A stretch of DNA of 64,000 nt from Fulvia fulva (lineage: Eukaryota; Ascomycota; Dothideomycetes; Mycosphaerellales; Mycosphaerellaceae), in assembly GCF_020509005.1 (NCBI RefSeq), contig NC_063018.1, forward strand, positions 3,844,001 to 3,908,000. The letters run 5' to 3'. Of this stretch, positions 1-10,241 are shown piece by piece. Positions within the stretch are counted from its first letter, which is position 1. Every line of letters starts with the position of its first letter. The notes under the pieces are model-generated. The model did no database searches, was not told the origin of the DNA, and saw only the letters and a program-made list of their open reading frames with translations. The position numbers and the translations under genes are program-made.

Positions 1-148
1 GGTAGTGTTCTTCTCTCTGCGAGGATGTCATAGGGTTTGGGAATGCTGAGGCGAAGAGGGCGTCTTCTGAGAAGGCGGAGATCATGGCGTGGGTTAGGGA
101 GGGGAAGTCGGAGAGGTGGCAGGGGAGGATTGTGATCGGGGAGGGCAT
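1..148 (-). CDS. GNAT-type N-acetyltransferase, N-terminal fragment (cut by window edge)
   Basis: An ATG at 146-148 (minus strand) opens a frame that runs off the left edge without a stop, giving 49 residues. The start reads MPSPITILPCHLSDFP and continues with an acidic/aromatic helix and 'ALFASAFPN'. This layout (short beta strand, helix with D/E, then a 'FPN' turn) is typical of the first quarter of fungal GNAT acetyltransferases, which move an acetyl group from acetyl-CoA to an amine. The acetyl-CoA binding motif would lie outside the window, so the family call is inference from the N-terminus only. Confidence 0.5.
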   Translation of the reverse strand, partial: MPSPITILPCHLSDFPSLTHAMISAFSEDALFASAFPNPMTSSQREEHY

Positions 149-477
149 GGTGTTTGATTGAAAATCGGGCTTGGACTTGATCTTGAACCTGTGGTGGTGA
201 GGGCGTCTTATAGACCATTGTGTGGATGTGGCTAGGCATCACTATTTGTTGGGCGTGTTTTGGGTCGGTGTTCGGATTCTTTCGTGACGAGCTATCAGTT
301 CGAGACGGAGTTGGGTGCCTAAACGAGAAGCTGGGGCTGCTGTAAAGTGGAGCTTTGCACGAACGAGGCGCGACGTCACTACAGTATGCTGTGGTTGAAT
401 GTGCCTCATTTAGCTACCAGTACTGATTCCATGATGAGCCTATGAGAGTATGACTGAGACAACGTGCTCTTGAGACA
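149..477. other. Intergenic gap
   Basis: About 330 bases between the start of the GNAT gene and the 3' end of the F-box-like gene. It should hold the GNAT promoter. No clear TATA box, repeat or RNA gene was seen. Confidence 0.4.
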
Positions 478-1675
478 TTACGAGCACGGCACTGAAGCTT
501 CCGGAGCGATACGGTCTCCATTTTCAGTGTGGTCGATGCTGATGAACCCATGCTGTAAAGACTCAAGGCACCTCTTTCCACCTGTTTGCGAGCCTCCTAC
601 ATATGGTGTCCGGGCGTCTCCAGCCTCATCTGGGCCGCACATGCTGGGAATACCAGCGCCTCGACCCATTTCTTCGCGAAGCCGATCTTCAGGACACACC
701 ACACCACGAGCCAACACGCTTGGCCATGAACCAACTGTAGCCGCCCCATGTTTTGCAGATAGCTCCTGCAGCACTTCTCGCAGGGACTTGTCCTCCAAAC
801 TCAGATCCTGGCGTTTCGGCCAGATGTTCGAGCGGTGGAAGACAGAGTAAGTGCACTTTGTACCTGGCCTCTTGGCGTCAAATACTTCTCGCAAGAGAGT
901 GCGGAATGTTACACCGGCAGTGTCCTGGGTGGAGATAATGCTGTTAGCTATGTTCACCACGCGCAGTCCAATGTCTCGACCGCCAGTAGGCATGCTGAAG
1001 TGCAGCCCGCAGGTCCCTTGAACTTACCTCTACTGTGATGGACACGTCTACGTCCGCTCGCTGTTTGCAGCGGAAGTCTATTCTGATTGTGGCCTTTTTA
1101 CACGGTGGATTCTTGAGGAACATCGACTGCCATGAGCCGTACCGCCCGTTCATGTATCGAGTTAGACGCTCCTCCATTGCACGTTTGAACAAGAGCGCGG
1201 TAGCTTGGAAAGTGCCTTCGTCCCAAAATCCGGACCTTTCGAAAACAAATTCTTTCTCCTTCGCCACCACCAAACGTTGTCCGGTGTCGTCCTCTGCCGG
1301 CACTTTGAACACAAGACGGTCTCCTTGAGTGAGACTCGAGTCGATCACCCAGGTCTCTCTTGGTACTATCCGCCAACGGAACAGCTTCTGTTGTATTTTT
1401 GCAGATGCCATGATGACCACGTAGAATTGCTTGCACGCAGTGCGAACCCTTCGAATCACTCTGATGGGGAGCTGCTCCAGTATGTGCTCAAGCAGTTCGG
1501 TGATCGCGAAGACTGCGCTGCGTGCCGCCTCGGTGGCTATGATCTTAGCGATTCATTGTGCCTCCTCGGTTTCCATGCGCGCAATAACCGTGCTAGCGCC
1601 GAGAGGCAGCCTCTTGTTGGTGATGGCGAGGTCTCCCTCTTGCTTGATGGCCCGCTGCCGCTTGCGTTTGGGCAT
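478..1675 (-). pseudogene. F-box-like protein with an in-frame TGA
   Basis: The ATG at 1673-1675 has a good fungal context (ACAAAATG). The frame runs 40 codons, hits TGA at 1553-1555, then continues with no other break. Just after the stop comes an F-box-like stretch: 'ITELLEHILEQLP' followed by 'VRTACKQFYVVI' and 'SAKIQQKLF', matching the usual fungal F-box pattern (SCF ubiquitin-ligase adaptors). One intron, 925-1027, has donor GTAAGT, branch GCTAAC and acceptor CAG, and keeps phase 0. Exons are 1028-1675 and 478-924, about 364 codons in all. There is no in-frame ATG between the TGA and the F-box, so a downstream start does not rescue the domain. A 45-nt intron (donor GTTATT, acceptor AAG) could in theory remove the stop but has a weak donor and is very short. 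C-terminal function is unknown. Confidence 0.55.
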
Positions 1676-3546
1676 TTTGTTGTAGCGGGTGTGGTGATGG
1701 AATGGTTGCGAAGCTGACCTGGAAATTTGTTGTCAATGTGAAGAGAGGCGCTGTTGACAGAAGTTGCCGCTCATGACGCCGAATCTCAACGCGCAGCGAA
1801 CCGTCGAGCAAGTGATGCTCGGCGACGCGCTACACACTTGTGCGGAATATCAGGCTCTACGCAACGTAGCTGAGCACGCTCACCTTTGTGTTGAAGCAAT
1901 CGCGGTGATACTGTCGAAGCGCTCGGAGGCAACGAGCCCTGTCGCCATCCCTTGAGGCAAAGTAGGTGTGCGGCGTAGTTCACAGGTCAAGTGATGGACG
2001 TTGCGAGTGCATACAGGTCGACAACTGCATGCAAAGGCTGCTGATCGAAGTTGACTGCGACTCAAGCCATGTCAACATCCACCTCTTGCGATCCAGGATC
2101 GACGACGATCTGGCAAAGCGTGCGCGCCACGCGTTGACCGCTATGGTCTGCGCATCGCTGTAGTGCGACAGCAAGTTCGGCGCGCGATGTCTGGATCGAA
2201 GACAAGGCGCCCTGTTCACAGCCCTCCAGGCTTGATGTGAAGATGCTCCTTCCCGCCCTGTTCCTGCTGCCTTCTTTCGGGCAGTGCTCAATACCATGAG
2301 GATGAACCCGTCTCTTCACCCGCCCGCCACTCGCGCACTGCCAAACTTCTGCCCCATACGATGGAACGCACCTAACAGGCTCAATTCACCATGACAATCA
2401 ACCCAAGCTGAGCGAGCCACATCCCCGCGCTATTTTATTCACAGAAAGAAGAGACGCCTCACCTCGGTCGCTAGCACATGTCAACACATGTAGTCTTTCC
2501 TCCTCCTGGCCTCGACAATACGGCCTCTTGCCTGGAAGGCAGGGTAGCAGCTACGGCTCCAGTTCACTTGAGAGCCCGGCCAACAGGCTTTGAGTCGGGC
2601 GGCAGCGGCGAGCTGATTCGTGTGGCCTAGATGATCATGCTCAAGGCATGCATCGGCGGTCTTCCACTTCTTTGCGTAGTCCACGCATCTGAGGGCCGTC
2701 TCCGTGCCCGCGAGGGCTCGGCAATCACCATGAAGCTATCACGCGACCTCGGCGAGCAGTCAACACGGCCCATACACATCCAGACCTACGATCCAGCGCG
2801 AGCCACAGCCCACGCGATCCACAGCCCACGCGATCCACAGCCCACGCGATGTCGTTGGTAGACGGCCTGCGATGTTTCTGACAGCGTATCAAAAGCGCCA
2901 CAAGGTTCACTGCACCACGACGTTGCCACGCAGCGATATGCAAACGATCTGCATAAAGTTCTTGTCCTACGCGGAGCACGCGAGGTCGAGGAGCCATCGA
3001 CATACCAAGAGATCGTAGTGGGGTATTCAGCAGTACAGGCTGCTTGGCAGTAATACACTTACATTCACTGATTGACCGTGAAGAAGAGCCTCGTCAGGCG
3101 TATGATTAACAACTTCTGCCATTGGGACGGTGACGTTGAAGCGATCACGTCAATATCCATATTGTGCGGTGATGCTCCTTCTTTGTAGGAGTTCTTTCAG
3201 TGCATCTTTATCTACAGCTGACCACGGTCTTCCTGTGCCGAGCTTCCAGAGCCCCGTCGACGGCGCCCACGCCCAGAAATGAAGAACGGAAGATGCACGC
3301 CACAGTTGAAGTCTTGGACCTTGCAAGCTCGTTTGCCCAAGCTCTTGGAGTGTTGGCCGCACACGGCTTACCCTCTTATCAATGACGAACCAGGTCGAGG
3401 CATAGTTAAGTACAGTACTCACACCATCTCCTCGCTGCAGACCCCCTGCTTTCAGCTTCACTCGGATGAGCTGAACTCATCGCACTTCTGTACATTTTGT
3501 CGACCGTAACGAATACTTCCTGGAGCTGGAGGACGACACAGCGATC
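1676..3546. other. Long intergenic region
   Basis: About 1.9 kb between divergent genes (F-box-like on minus, permease on plus). Open frames here are short, overlap on both strands and show no domain. Apart from the 16-bp tandem repeat at 2803-2850, nothing recognisable was seen. Confidence 0.4.
2803..2850. repeat. Tandem repeat, 3 x 16 bp
   Basis: Three perfect head-to-tail copies of ccacagcccacgcgat. The unit length is not a multiple of three and no gene overlaps it, so it is a short non-coding tandem repeat. Confidence 0.9.
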
Positions 3547-5378
3547 ATGGAGGCCTTCAAGAATCGAAACCCTTTCAAGCGGTCGAACACTGGTGACGTC
3601 GCTCAGGTCAAAGACTACGGCGTTAGTGGGAATGTCAGTGAGAAAGAATTACCTGCCTACGATCAGGGTGAGATTGAGCGACGAGGATCTACAGCCTCAT
3701 ACAACATCTCTGGTGTACACGATGACACGCATCGAAAACTCAAGCCACGACACATTCAGCTCATTGGTATCGGTGGCACTATCGGCACAGCGCTTTATGT
3801 GCAGATCGGGCGAGGCCTTATGAATGGAGGACCTGGCAGCTTGTTCATTGCCTTTACTTTTTGGTGAGCCACGTTCGTTCAGAACAGTCAGCGGCATCGT
3901 GCTAACAGTCCCCAAGGTGCTCCGTCGTTCTAGCGGTAACTATGTGCATGGCCGAAATGGTCACATACTTACCGATCTCTTCGCCATTCATCCGTTTCGC
4001 CGGACGCTACGTTGACGAGGCCTTCGGATTCGCTGCTGGCTGGAACTTCTTCGTCTTCGAGGCCATCCTGGTACCTTTCGAGATCACAGCTTGCAACGTC
4101 ATCATACACTACTGGTCAAACGCCTTGCCTACTGGAGCTGTTGTAGCCATTGTCATCGTTCTTTACGGTGCCATCAACCTGGTCAACGTCAAGTGGTATG
4201 GTGAAGTCGAATTCTGGGCAGCGCTCGGCAAAGTGCTTCTCATCATTGGCCTTATCTTCTTCACATTCGTGGTCATGCTTGGCGGTAATCCACTTGGCGA
4301 TCGATTTGGCTTCCGATACTGGAACAACCCTGGCTCGTTTAAGCCTCTTTACTACGATGGCAACCTGGGCTACTTCCTTGGCTTTCTTCAATGCTTGATC
4401 CAGGCATCCTTCGCTATCGCTGGTCCAGACTATGTCAGCATGTCTGCAGGAGAAGCAGAGAACCCACGTGTGGTCATGCCAAAGGCTTTCAACGCTGTGT
4501 TCTATCGCCTTACTGCCTTTTTCGTCCTCGGCGCCCTCTGTGTTGGTATCCTGGTTCCATACAACGATCCAGAGATGATGGCTGCATTCACCAATGACGA
4601 GCCAGGTGCAGCGGCGTCTCCTTACGTCGTAGCCATGAACCGGTTGAGGATCGGCGTTCTGCCACACATCGTCAACGCGCTGGTCTTGGCATCTGCTTTC
4701 TCTGCAGGCAACTCGTACATGTACTGTGCGTCGCGTTCGCTGTTCGGTATGGCACTGGAGGGGAAAGCACCAAAGCTCTTCACCAAGACGAACAAGATTG
4801 GCGTACCATACAACTGTGTCATCGCTGTATTGGCGATCTGCCTGCTCGCTTTCCTGCAGGTCAGCGCTGGATCGGCCAAGGTACTGGGCTGGTTCGTGAA
4901 CTTGATCACAGCGTCGCAGCTGATCAACTTCGCGATCATGTGCTTCACGTTCCTGATGTGGTACAAGGCACTGAAGGCGCAAGGCATCTCTCGGGACTCC
5001 TTGCCGTACAAATCTATCGGACAGCCATACATTGCATACTACGGTCTTGGTAAGTGGTATCACTTATTTGTTCGAGCATTTTGCTAACCTTGCATAGCAT
5101 GGACTGCCGTTATGTCTATCGTCGGTGGCTACACCGTCTTCCTGCCTGGTTTCTGGGAGCCATCGACGTTTGTATTCAGCTACTTCATGGTCGGACTAAC
5201 GCCTGTGCTCTTCGTTGCGTGGAAGCTAATTCACAAGACCAAGTGGAAGCCTTTCGCTCCTGAGACGATTGACCTCAAGGGCGAGGTCAACGAAATTGAA
5301 GAGTACACCCGCAACTTTGTGCAGCAACCATACAAGAATGTTGGCGACAAAGTTTTCAACAAGATGTTCGGTGGCTAG
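3547..5378 (+). CDS. AGP2: AGP2-like amino acid/polyamine permease
   Basis: Three exons, 3547-3863, 3917-5049 and 5098-5378, encode 576 residues. Intron 1 (53 nt, GTGAGC..AAG) and intron 2 (48 nt, GTAAGT..TAG) both keep frame. The N-terminus is soluble (~75 residues). It is followed by the APC-family TM1 signature 'HIQLIGIGGTIGTALYVQIG' and about 12 hydrophobic segments. Blocks such as 'FAGRYVDEAFGFAAGWNFF', 'SMSAGEAENPRVVMPKAF' and 'LVLASAFSAGNSYMYCASR', and the C-terminal 'GYTVFLPGFW', match yeast Agp2 in order and spacing. In yeast that plasma-membrane protein is tied to carnitine and spermidine uptake and acts partly as a sensor. The substrate here is inferred from family only. The gene looks intact. 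Confidence 0.85.
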
Positions 5379-5890
5379 AACGCCACTGTTCACTACTGCG
5401 CAGCACGGCGGAGCTCAGTATTCACTTATACATAAGAAAGAGTTATGACAGAAATGATTCAAATGAAACGCCGAGAATACATTGCAAGGCAGCGACGTCC
5501 TCGATCGATCCTATGTTGCTCGTCTATCACATCGACTTCTGTTGTGGGAGCTGACTGTGCAACAGGAGACATGCTTGCGATATGGTACGCTACCTGGATC
5601 CAAAACCATGAATGCTAAAAGATGCAAAGTTCACATTGAATAGCTGTATTCTTCATCATTCCCTTTGTTCACCTATAAGGTAATCGGCTTCATTCTTTGT
5701 AGTGACATGCCTCCAACACTGGACACAATGCGCTTTCACGTCCTCGATCATGCAAGAAGTTCTAGTCAAATATGGCATCCTCGAATGCCCATCGGTACGT
5801 TCTCTTCCCAAGACACTTTCATCGCTACTACGCAGTATCGACAGGAAGCTATCACAACTCCACCATACCATACTACAAGTCTACCCAAAC
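5379..5890. other. Intergenic gap
   Basis: About 510 bases between two plus-strand genes: the permease 3' end and the probable 5' UTR of the next gene. The frame upstream of 5891 is open back to 5702, but its codons look non-coding. Nothing else was seen. Confidence 0.35.
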
Positions 5891-7090
5891 ATGGCCAACA
5901 CCCACTCCGAGCTCGCTGATGCGCAGGATCGCTTCAGCAGAGTTCAGGAGAGTCTACTCAGATGCATCGACGACCGCCGCGATCTCCGAGCTGAGCTCGA
6001 GGCGGTTAGGGATGAGCTGGTTACTCTTGACGAGTTCTGTCGCGGACCGGGATACGATGACTTCATCGATCGATATCGATATACCCAGCGTCGCTTTGAA
6101 GATCTGAAGGAAGACTACGCCGAGAACACGGAAAGAATTCGCAGACTTGAGGCGGCGGCCGAGCGCGCTGAAGATGAGGTTGATGACATCGAGAACAGAC
6201 TCAGGCGCGAGCGCGAGCAAGGAGGCAGCCGATCGTCCAGAACTCACCGTCACAACTACTCATCCGCATCTCCCGATGGAGGTCACCACAGGTCCTCACA
6301 CTCTCGTCGTCATGAGGGGCACGAAGACAGCCGCCGCCGGCATCGTTCTCGTGAGACGAGACCCGATTTCGACAGTTCGCGCGAAAGCAGGCAAGGTCCG
6401 TCGACTTATCGTTATCACTATGGATACTCCTCTCCTTTCTCGCACAGAGAGCGGGAGGAAGAGTCGTCGCAGCACAGCCGATCTGAAAGGTATGAGGACA
6501 GCTCTCGCGGCTACTACACTCGCGAGACGAGACCCGACTTTGCTAGCTCTTCACGATCAGCAAGGCCGGATATGCCGCGGGACTCGCACTCTCGTCACGA
6601 GAGCCGTCGACACGGAAGCCATCGACACGGAAGCCATCGACACGAAAGCCATCGACACGAGAGCCATCGACACGAAAGCCACCGCCACGACGAACGCACC
6701 CACCACTCCTCCCACCGTCCTCAAGACTCCTCCCGGGCCAGACAACCACCCCCAAACCCAACACCCGAACCCACTCAAGGCCCATCCATACCATTCCCAC
6801 CCTCCATGCAGACCATCGCAGGCTGGCGCAAGAACGTCGACCAATGCTTCGCCGACTACTCCAAGATTGAGAAGTTTCCACGTCCGCCAGTCTCGCAGGG
6901 TCCCGACTGGGCGAAGAATCTGAAGACTCTACTTCTTTGTTTGGAGGATTTCGATCTCAAGAAGGAACGGCTTCGATGGCACCCGGACAAGTTTAGTAAT
7001 TGCAGGGAGGAGAAGCGGGAGGAGTGGAAGGGGTTGGCGAATGATGTTTTCTGTGTTGTGAGTGAAGCGAAGAAGGAGAGGGAGGGATAG
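5891..7090 (+). CDS. Coiled-coil protein with His-rich pentapeptide repeats
   Basis: A single exon of 399 residues. I chose ATG 5891 (MANTHSELADAQDRF) rather than the ATG at 5702, because the extra 63 residues look like translated leader. Residues ~1-110 are a charged coiled coil with regular leucines. Residues ~110-300 are Arg/Ser/His-rich and disordered, with 'RETRPDF' seen twice and a run of about six (G/E)SHRH-type pentapeptides. The C-terminal ~100 residues form a folded-looking domain ending 'RLRWHPDKFSNC...' and an 'ANDVFCVVSEAKKERE' helix. This pattern (R-W-H-P-D-[KR]-F) occurs at the C-terminus of many fungal proteins of unknown role and resembles the end of NFKBIL1-type proteins. 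It is not a canonical J-domain. Function unknown. Confidence 0.75.
   Translation: MANTHSELADAQDRFSRVQESLLRCIDDRRDLRAELEAVRDELVTLDEFCRGPGYDDFIDRYRYTQRRFEDLKEDYAENTERIRRLEAAAERAEDEVDDIENRLRREREQGGSRSSRTHRHNYSSASPDGGHHRSSHSRRHEGHEDSRRRHRSRETRPDFDSSRESRQGPSTYRYHYGYSSPFSHREREEESSQHSRSERYEDSSRGYYTRETRPDFASSSRSARPDMPRDSHSRHESRRHGSHRHGSHRHESHRHESHRHESHRHDERTHHSSHRPQDSSRARQPPPNPTPEPTQGPSIPFPPSMQTIAGWRKNVDQCFADYSKIEKFPRPPVSQGPDWAKNLKTLLLCLEDFDLKKERLRWHPDKFSNCREEKREEWKGLANDVFCVVSEAKKEREG
6601..6690 (+). repeat. Six 15-bp units coding (G/E)SHRH
   Basis: Six consecutive 15-bp units of the form RAgccatcgacacgR lie within the coding frame of the preceding protein. They give a His/Arg/Ser pentapeptide array. 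Units differ at one to three positions. Copy number is likely to vary between strains, and the frame is preserved because the unit is five codons. Confidence 0.85.
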
Positions 7091-7465
7091 GGGGGTAGAT
7101 GGAGCTTTAGGAAGAGGTTAGATGGGCTGTATGCTGTATGCTGATGTATGATTCTTGATCCGTGCTGATTCTTCCTTTTTGTGATCTTTGTACGTTGCTG
7201 ACGGGAAGAGGAAGGTCGTGTGGTCGTGATGTGCAGGGATACATAGCCGGAGGTCTGTGATTGGAGCTTGGCGTGCATACGCTAGCCTATGGCTCTGGTG
7301 GCCGATTGCGCCTCGCTGGCGGCCTTCACTTCCTTCCTTTCTCGTTCCTTCCAACCCATCTCCAATGGAGCACAGTCCGCGATGGTGCTTCATTGGAACC
7401 ACGCTTCGAGTCCGAGACTGGAAGATGACAAGACGCCCCTGATACAGCGTGACAGTACCTCTGCG
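7091..7465. other. Intergenic gap
   Basis: About 375 bases upstream of the GNAT gene. An upstream in-frame ATG exists at 7289, but the 59 codons between it and 7466 look like leader. No repeat or RNA gene was seen. Confidence 0.35.
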
Positions 7466-8187
7466 ATGGCCGCACCGAACATGATTACCATCGAGACTCG
7501 ACGCATGATACTTCGTGCCGCTGAGCAGGAGGATGCCATTGCGCTCCATCAGATCATGAGCGATGCAGAGACTATGAGATTCTGGTACACATTCGATATG
7601 CTGTTTTGGCACTCACATTGACGGTAGCCTATAGGAGCGAGCTGCCTCATGCTGATCTTGCACGCACAAAAGCCTGGGTATCGTCAATGTTACGATCAAC
7701 TCAGAACGGCGTAACAGACTTCATGATCTGCTTGAAGAGTGATATTGGTGGTGTCCTTACTATTCCGGAACGTGCAAGACCACGCATCATTGGCAAGGTC
7801 GGCATCTTTCGAGCTCGTCCTTCACACGAGATCGGCTTCGTGTTGGATCGCAGCTATTGGGGCAAAGATCTGGCGACAGAGGCATTGACGACACTTTTGG
7901 CTTACCTATTCAGCTTGAAAAAGGGCTACGTGGTCGACACCGCGCTGAATACGACCGGCTTAGATCCACACGTGAACCTGTCTGATGAGGAGCTGCGAAG
8001 TCCCTGGATGTACCCAGCGATCACGGCGGATACTGAGCCACGAAACGCAGCAAGCATCGGTCTCCTAAAGAAGCTCGGCTTTGTGGAGACCGGGCGTGTT
8101 GAGAGGAGCTTCAGGCTGGGCGATGAGTGGCAAGACACGCTGTACTTGCGCCTCACACGCGAGAAATGGCTCGATGAAGACAAGTAG
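7466..8187 (+). CDS. GNAT N-acetyltransferase (RimJ/RimL type)
   Basis: Two exons, 7466-7584 and 7635-8187, are joined across a 50-nt intron (GTACAC..TAG) that splits a Trp codon; the product is 223 residues. It starts with 'ITIETRRMILRAAEQEDA', the usual first strand and helix of RimJ/RimL-like acetyltransferases. Next come 'IIGKVGIFRA' and the acetyl-CoA pyrophosphate loop region around 'DRSYWGKDLATEALTTLL'. It ends with 'NAASIGLLKKLGFVETGRV', the standard C-terminal GNAT motif. It should transfer acetyl from acetyl-CoA to a protein N-terminus or small amine; the acceptor is unknown. The exact start is uncertain among ATGs at 7289, 7382, 7466 and 7481. I chose 7466 because the conserved domain begins just after it. 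Confidence 0.8.
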
Positions 8188-8505
8188 AACCGAGCAGATC
8201 AAGCTCTGCAGCAAAGTGACGGATCGACGCTGTGTCTGATCCCGACATTGCACTGAAAGACTTCATTGGTAGCCGTTCAAGGTGGAGACTACATTGCATG
8301 CGTCAGGTCGGATCGTGAAGCCCCCAGGGCTGGAGTCGAGTGAATGCAGACGATACAGATAATTGTGGGGACACCAAGCTGCTGTCTGCATTGTGCAGAC
8401 TTTTCATGACTACTTCAAGAGGCCGCCGCTCTTCTTCTTGTGCGAACATCCAACGACAAATTGGCTAGCGATACGAGCACCACAACCAACACTACCGCCA
8501 CCACC
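8188..8505. other. Intergenic gap
   Basis: About 320 bases holding the promoter and 5' leader of the next gene. The last ~30 bases before the ATG are rich in CA/ACC, common in fungal leaders. No other element was seen. Confidence 0.35.
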
Positions 8506-9992
8506 ATGGCTGAGACAGCACACCCCAACCACAGCTCCGAAGAATGGCTCAACGAGAAGCTTCCGGTGGAAGTCCAAAAGCGGATCTCCGACTACCTCGA
8601 ACTGCGTGACAAGCTCGCTCTTCGTACAGTGTTTCCGAAAACGCAGCACGAGTTCGTCGACAACGCACTGATGGTACTTTCCCCGACCCCTTGCTGTGGG
8701 ATGAGCTGACATCGCCTTAGGACACCGTCAACACACTCTATGTCTCTCCAAGCAAGAATTCTCTCGACAACTTCAAACTCGTCTGCAGCACCAAGTACTA
8801 CCAACAGCGTGTCACTCACGTGGTCTTCGTACCAAAAGCCATTGGAGACGAGGACTTCCGCGAAATCAAGTCCTTCAAGAAGTACCGCGAGCAGGTGCCA
8901 GCACTGAGTATTGAAGATGCGCGACACAGCTTTTGCATCTACCGAGATCTTGTCACGAGCGGCAAGAGGTCAGTCTCTCTCGCCATGTACGATCAGGGTC
9001 CGACGAAGTCTGTGGTTGAGCTCCTCCGCGATGGCATGAAGAAGCTTCCAAAGCTTGCAGCTGCCTCTGTCGCTACCGCCATCACTCATGATGGTATCAA
9101 CGCCAACCCTCTCTGGTACAGCGAGGAGTTTGGTCGGAGTAAGGAAGCACTGGGTCATTATGTCGTCGAACAGGACACAGCAAGTCGAGCTGCAGTCAGC
9201 GCACTTGGCTCGTCTTCAGATGATGGTATCGACTCCTTCTTCGAGGCGCTCGGCTCTGCCAAGCTCAAGCTTGAGAGCTTGACGCTTGGTGAGGGCATGG
9301 CCAGACAACTGTACTCCGAGATCCAAATCTGCACTGGCTTCGACGACGACTGTCTGAAGTCGATCTTCTCCAAAGTCAAGAAGCTATCCGTCGCCTACAA
9401 AGACCTAAATGAGCATGATTTCAGCTACATGTGGCAGCATATCGCTGAGATCGCCGTCAACCTCAGAGAGCTTACGCTCTACAACGGCGCCGCCATCTAC
9501 GACTCTTTCTGGCGTACCCCTGGCGATGGTGTTCCAGTTCTTGATCACTTTCTCCATTTCGGTCAGTTCCCGAAGCTCGAGAAGTTGCACGTCCAGGGCG
9601 ACCACATCAAGCCGGGCATACTCAATTCGGAGCATTTCAAGCACTTCCTGAACAAGCACCGAGACATTCGATCCATCGTCGTTCAAGATATGCTGTTTTC
9701 TGGATACGCTGGAGACATCTGCGCGGACATGAAATCAGTGTTCGAGCACGCTCGAAGCAAGATGAGCAAGGACGCCACCTTCAGCATGAAGGTTCATCGA
9801 CGAGACGAGCATGCCGATGGAGGGCTCTGCACCTTTGACGGCCGAAGCGACTGTGACGGAACCTGTGAGATGTATCTTGTCCATGGTCGCACTTGGATGG
9901 AGCGATCAGAGCTCGAAGGTCTAGCACATGAGCTGAAGGTGGAGCTGGTCGACGGCAGTTGGGACTTTGGCGCCTATGTTATGCGTGCATAA
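8506..9992 (+). CDS. Uncharacterised protein, possible divergent F-box/LRR type
   Basis: Exons 8506-8673 and 8721-9992 are joined across a 47-nt intron (GTACTT..TAG) in phase 0, giving 479 residues. The start context is CCACCATGG. Residues ~12-50 ('LPVEVQKRISDYLELRDKLALRTVF') resemble a degenerate F-box helix pair. The rest has recurrent leucine-spaced segments such as 'LRELTLYNGA' and 'FPKLEKLHVQGDHI', suggesting a leucine-rich fold. No catalytic motif, signal peptide or membrane segment was seen. An F-box/LRR substrate adaptor is a reasonable guess but not shown. Confidence 0.7.
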
Positions 9993-10241
9993 GCATATTT
10001 TGGCATGCGTGACGAGTAGAGAAGGCAAGGGCTGCTGAAAAGGTTCGCTACCGCTACCGTCGCGAGTGCTTGTGGGTCTCAGCTACTGCCGCAACCAATG
10101 GGTCCGTCCTCTGCCTCCCTATCACCGAGAAAAAGCACTTGTCATACGACCGGGAAGGCCTCCATGACTTGTTACCGCGATAGAACTCCTTGAGATAGGC
10201 TGATACACTGACTGACTTGATTTCATACACATCGCCCCCAC

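Noticed and set aside
4116..5063. 315-codon minus-strand frame
   Set aside because: It is antisense to the permease, which has clear APC-family motifs. The antisense frame has none.
5891..7090. Possible DnaJ protein because of the 'HPDK' string
   Set aside because: The HPD is near the very C-terminus with no preceding J-domain helices. The surrounding residues fit a different C-terminal motif.
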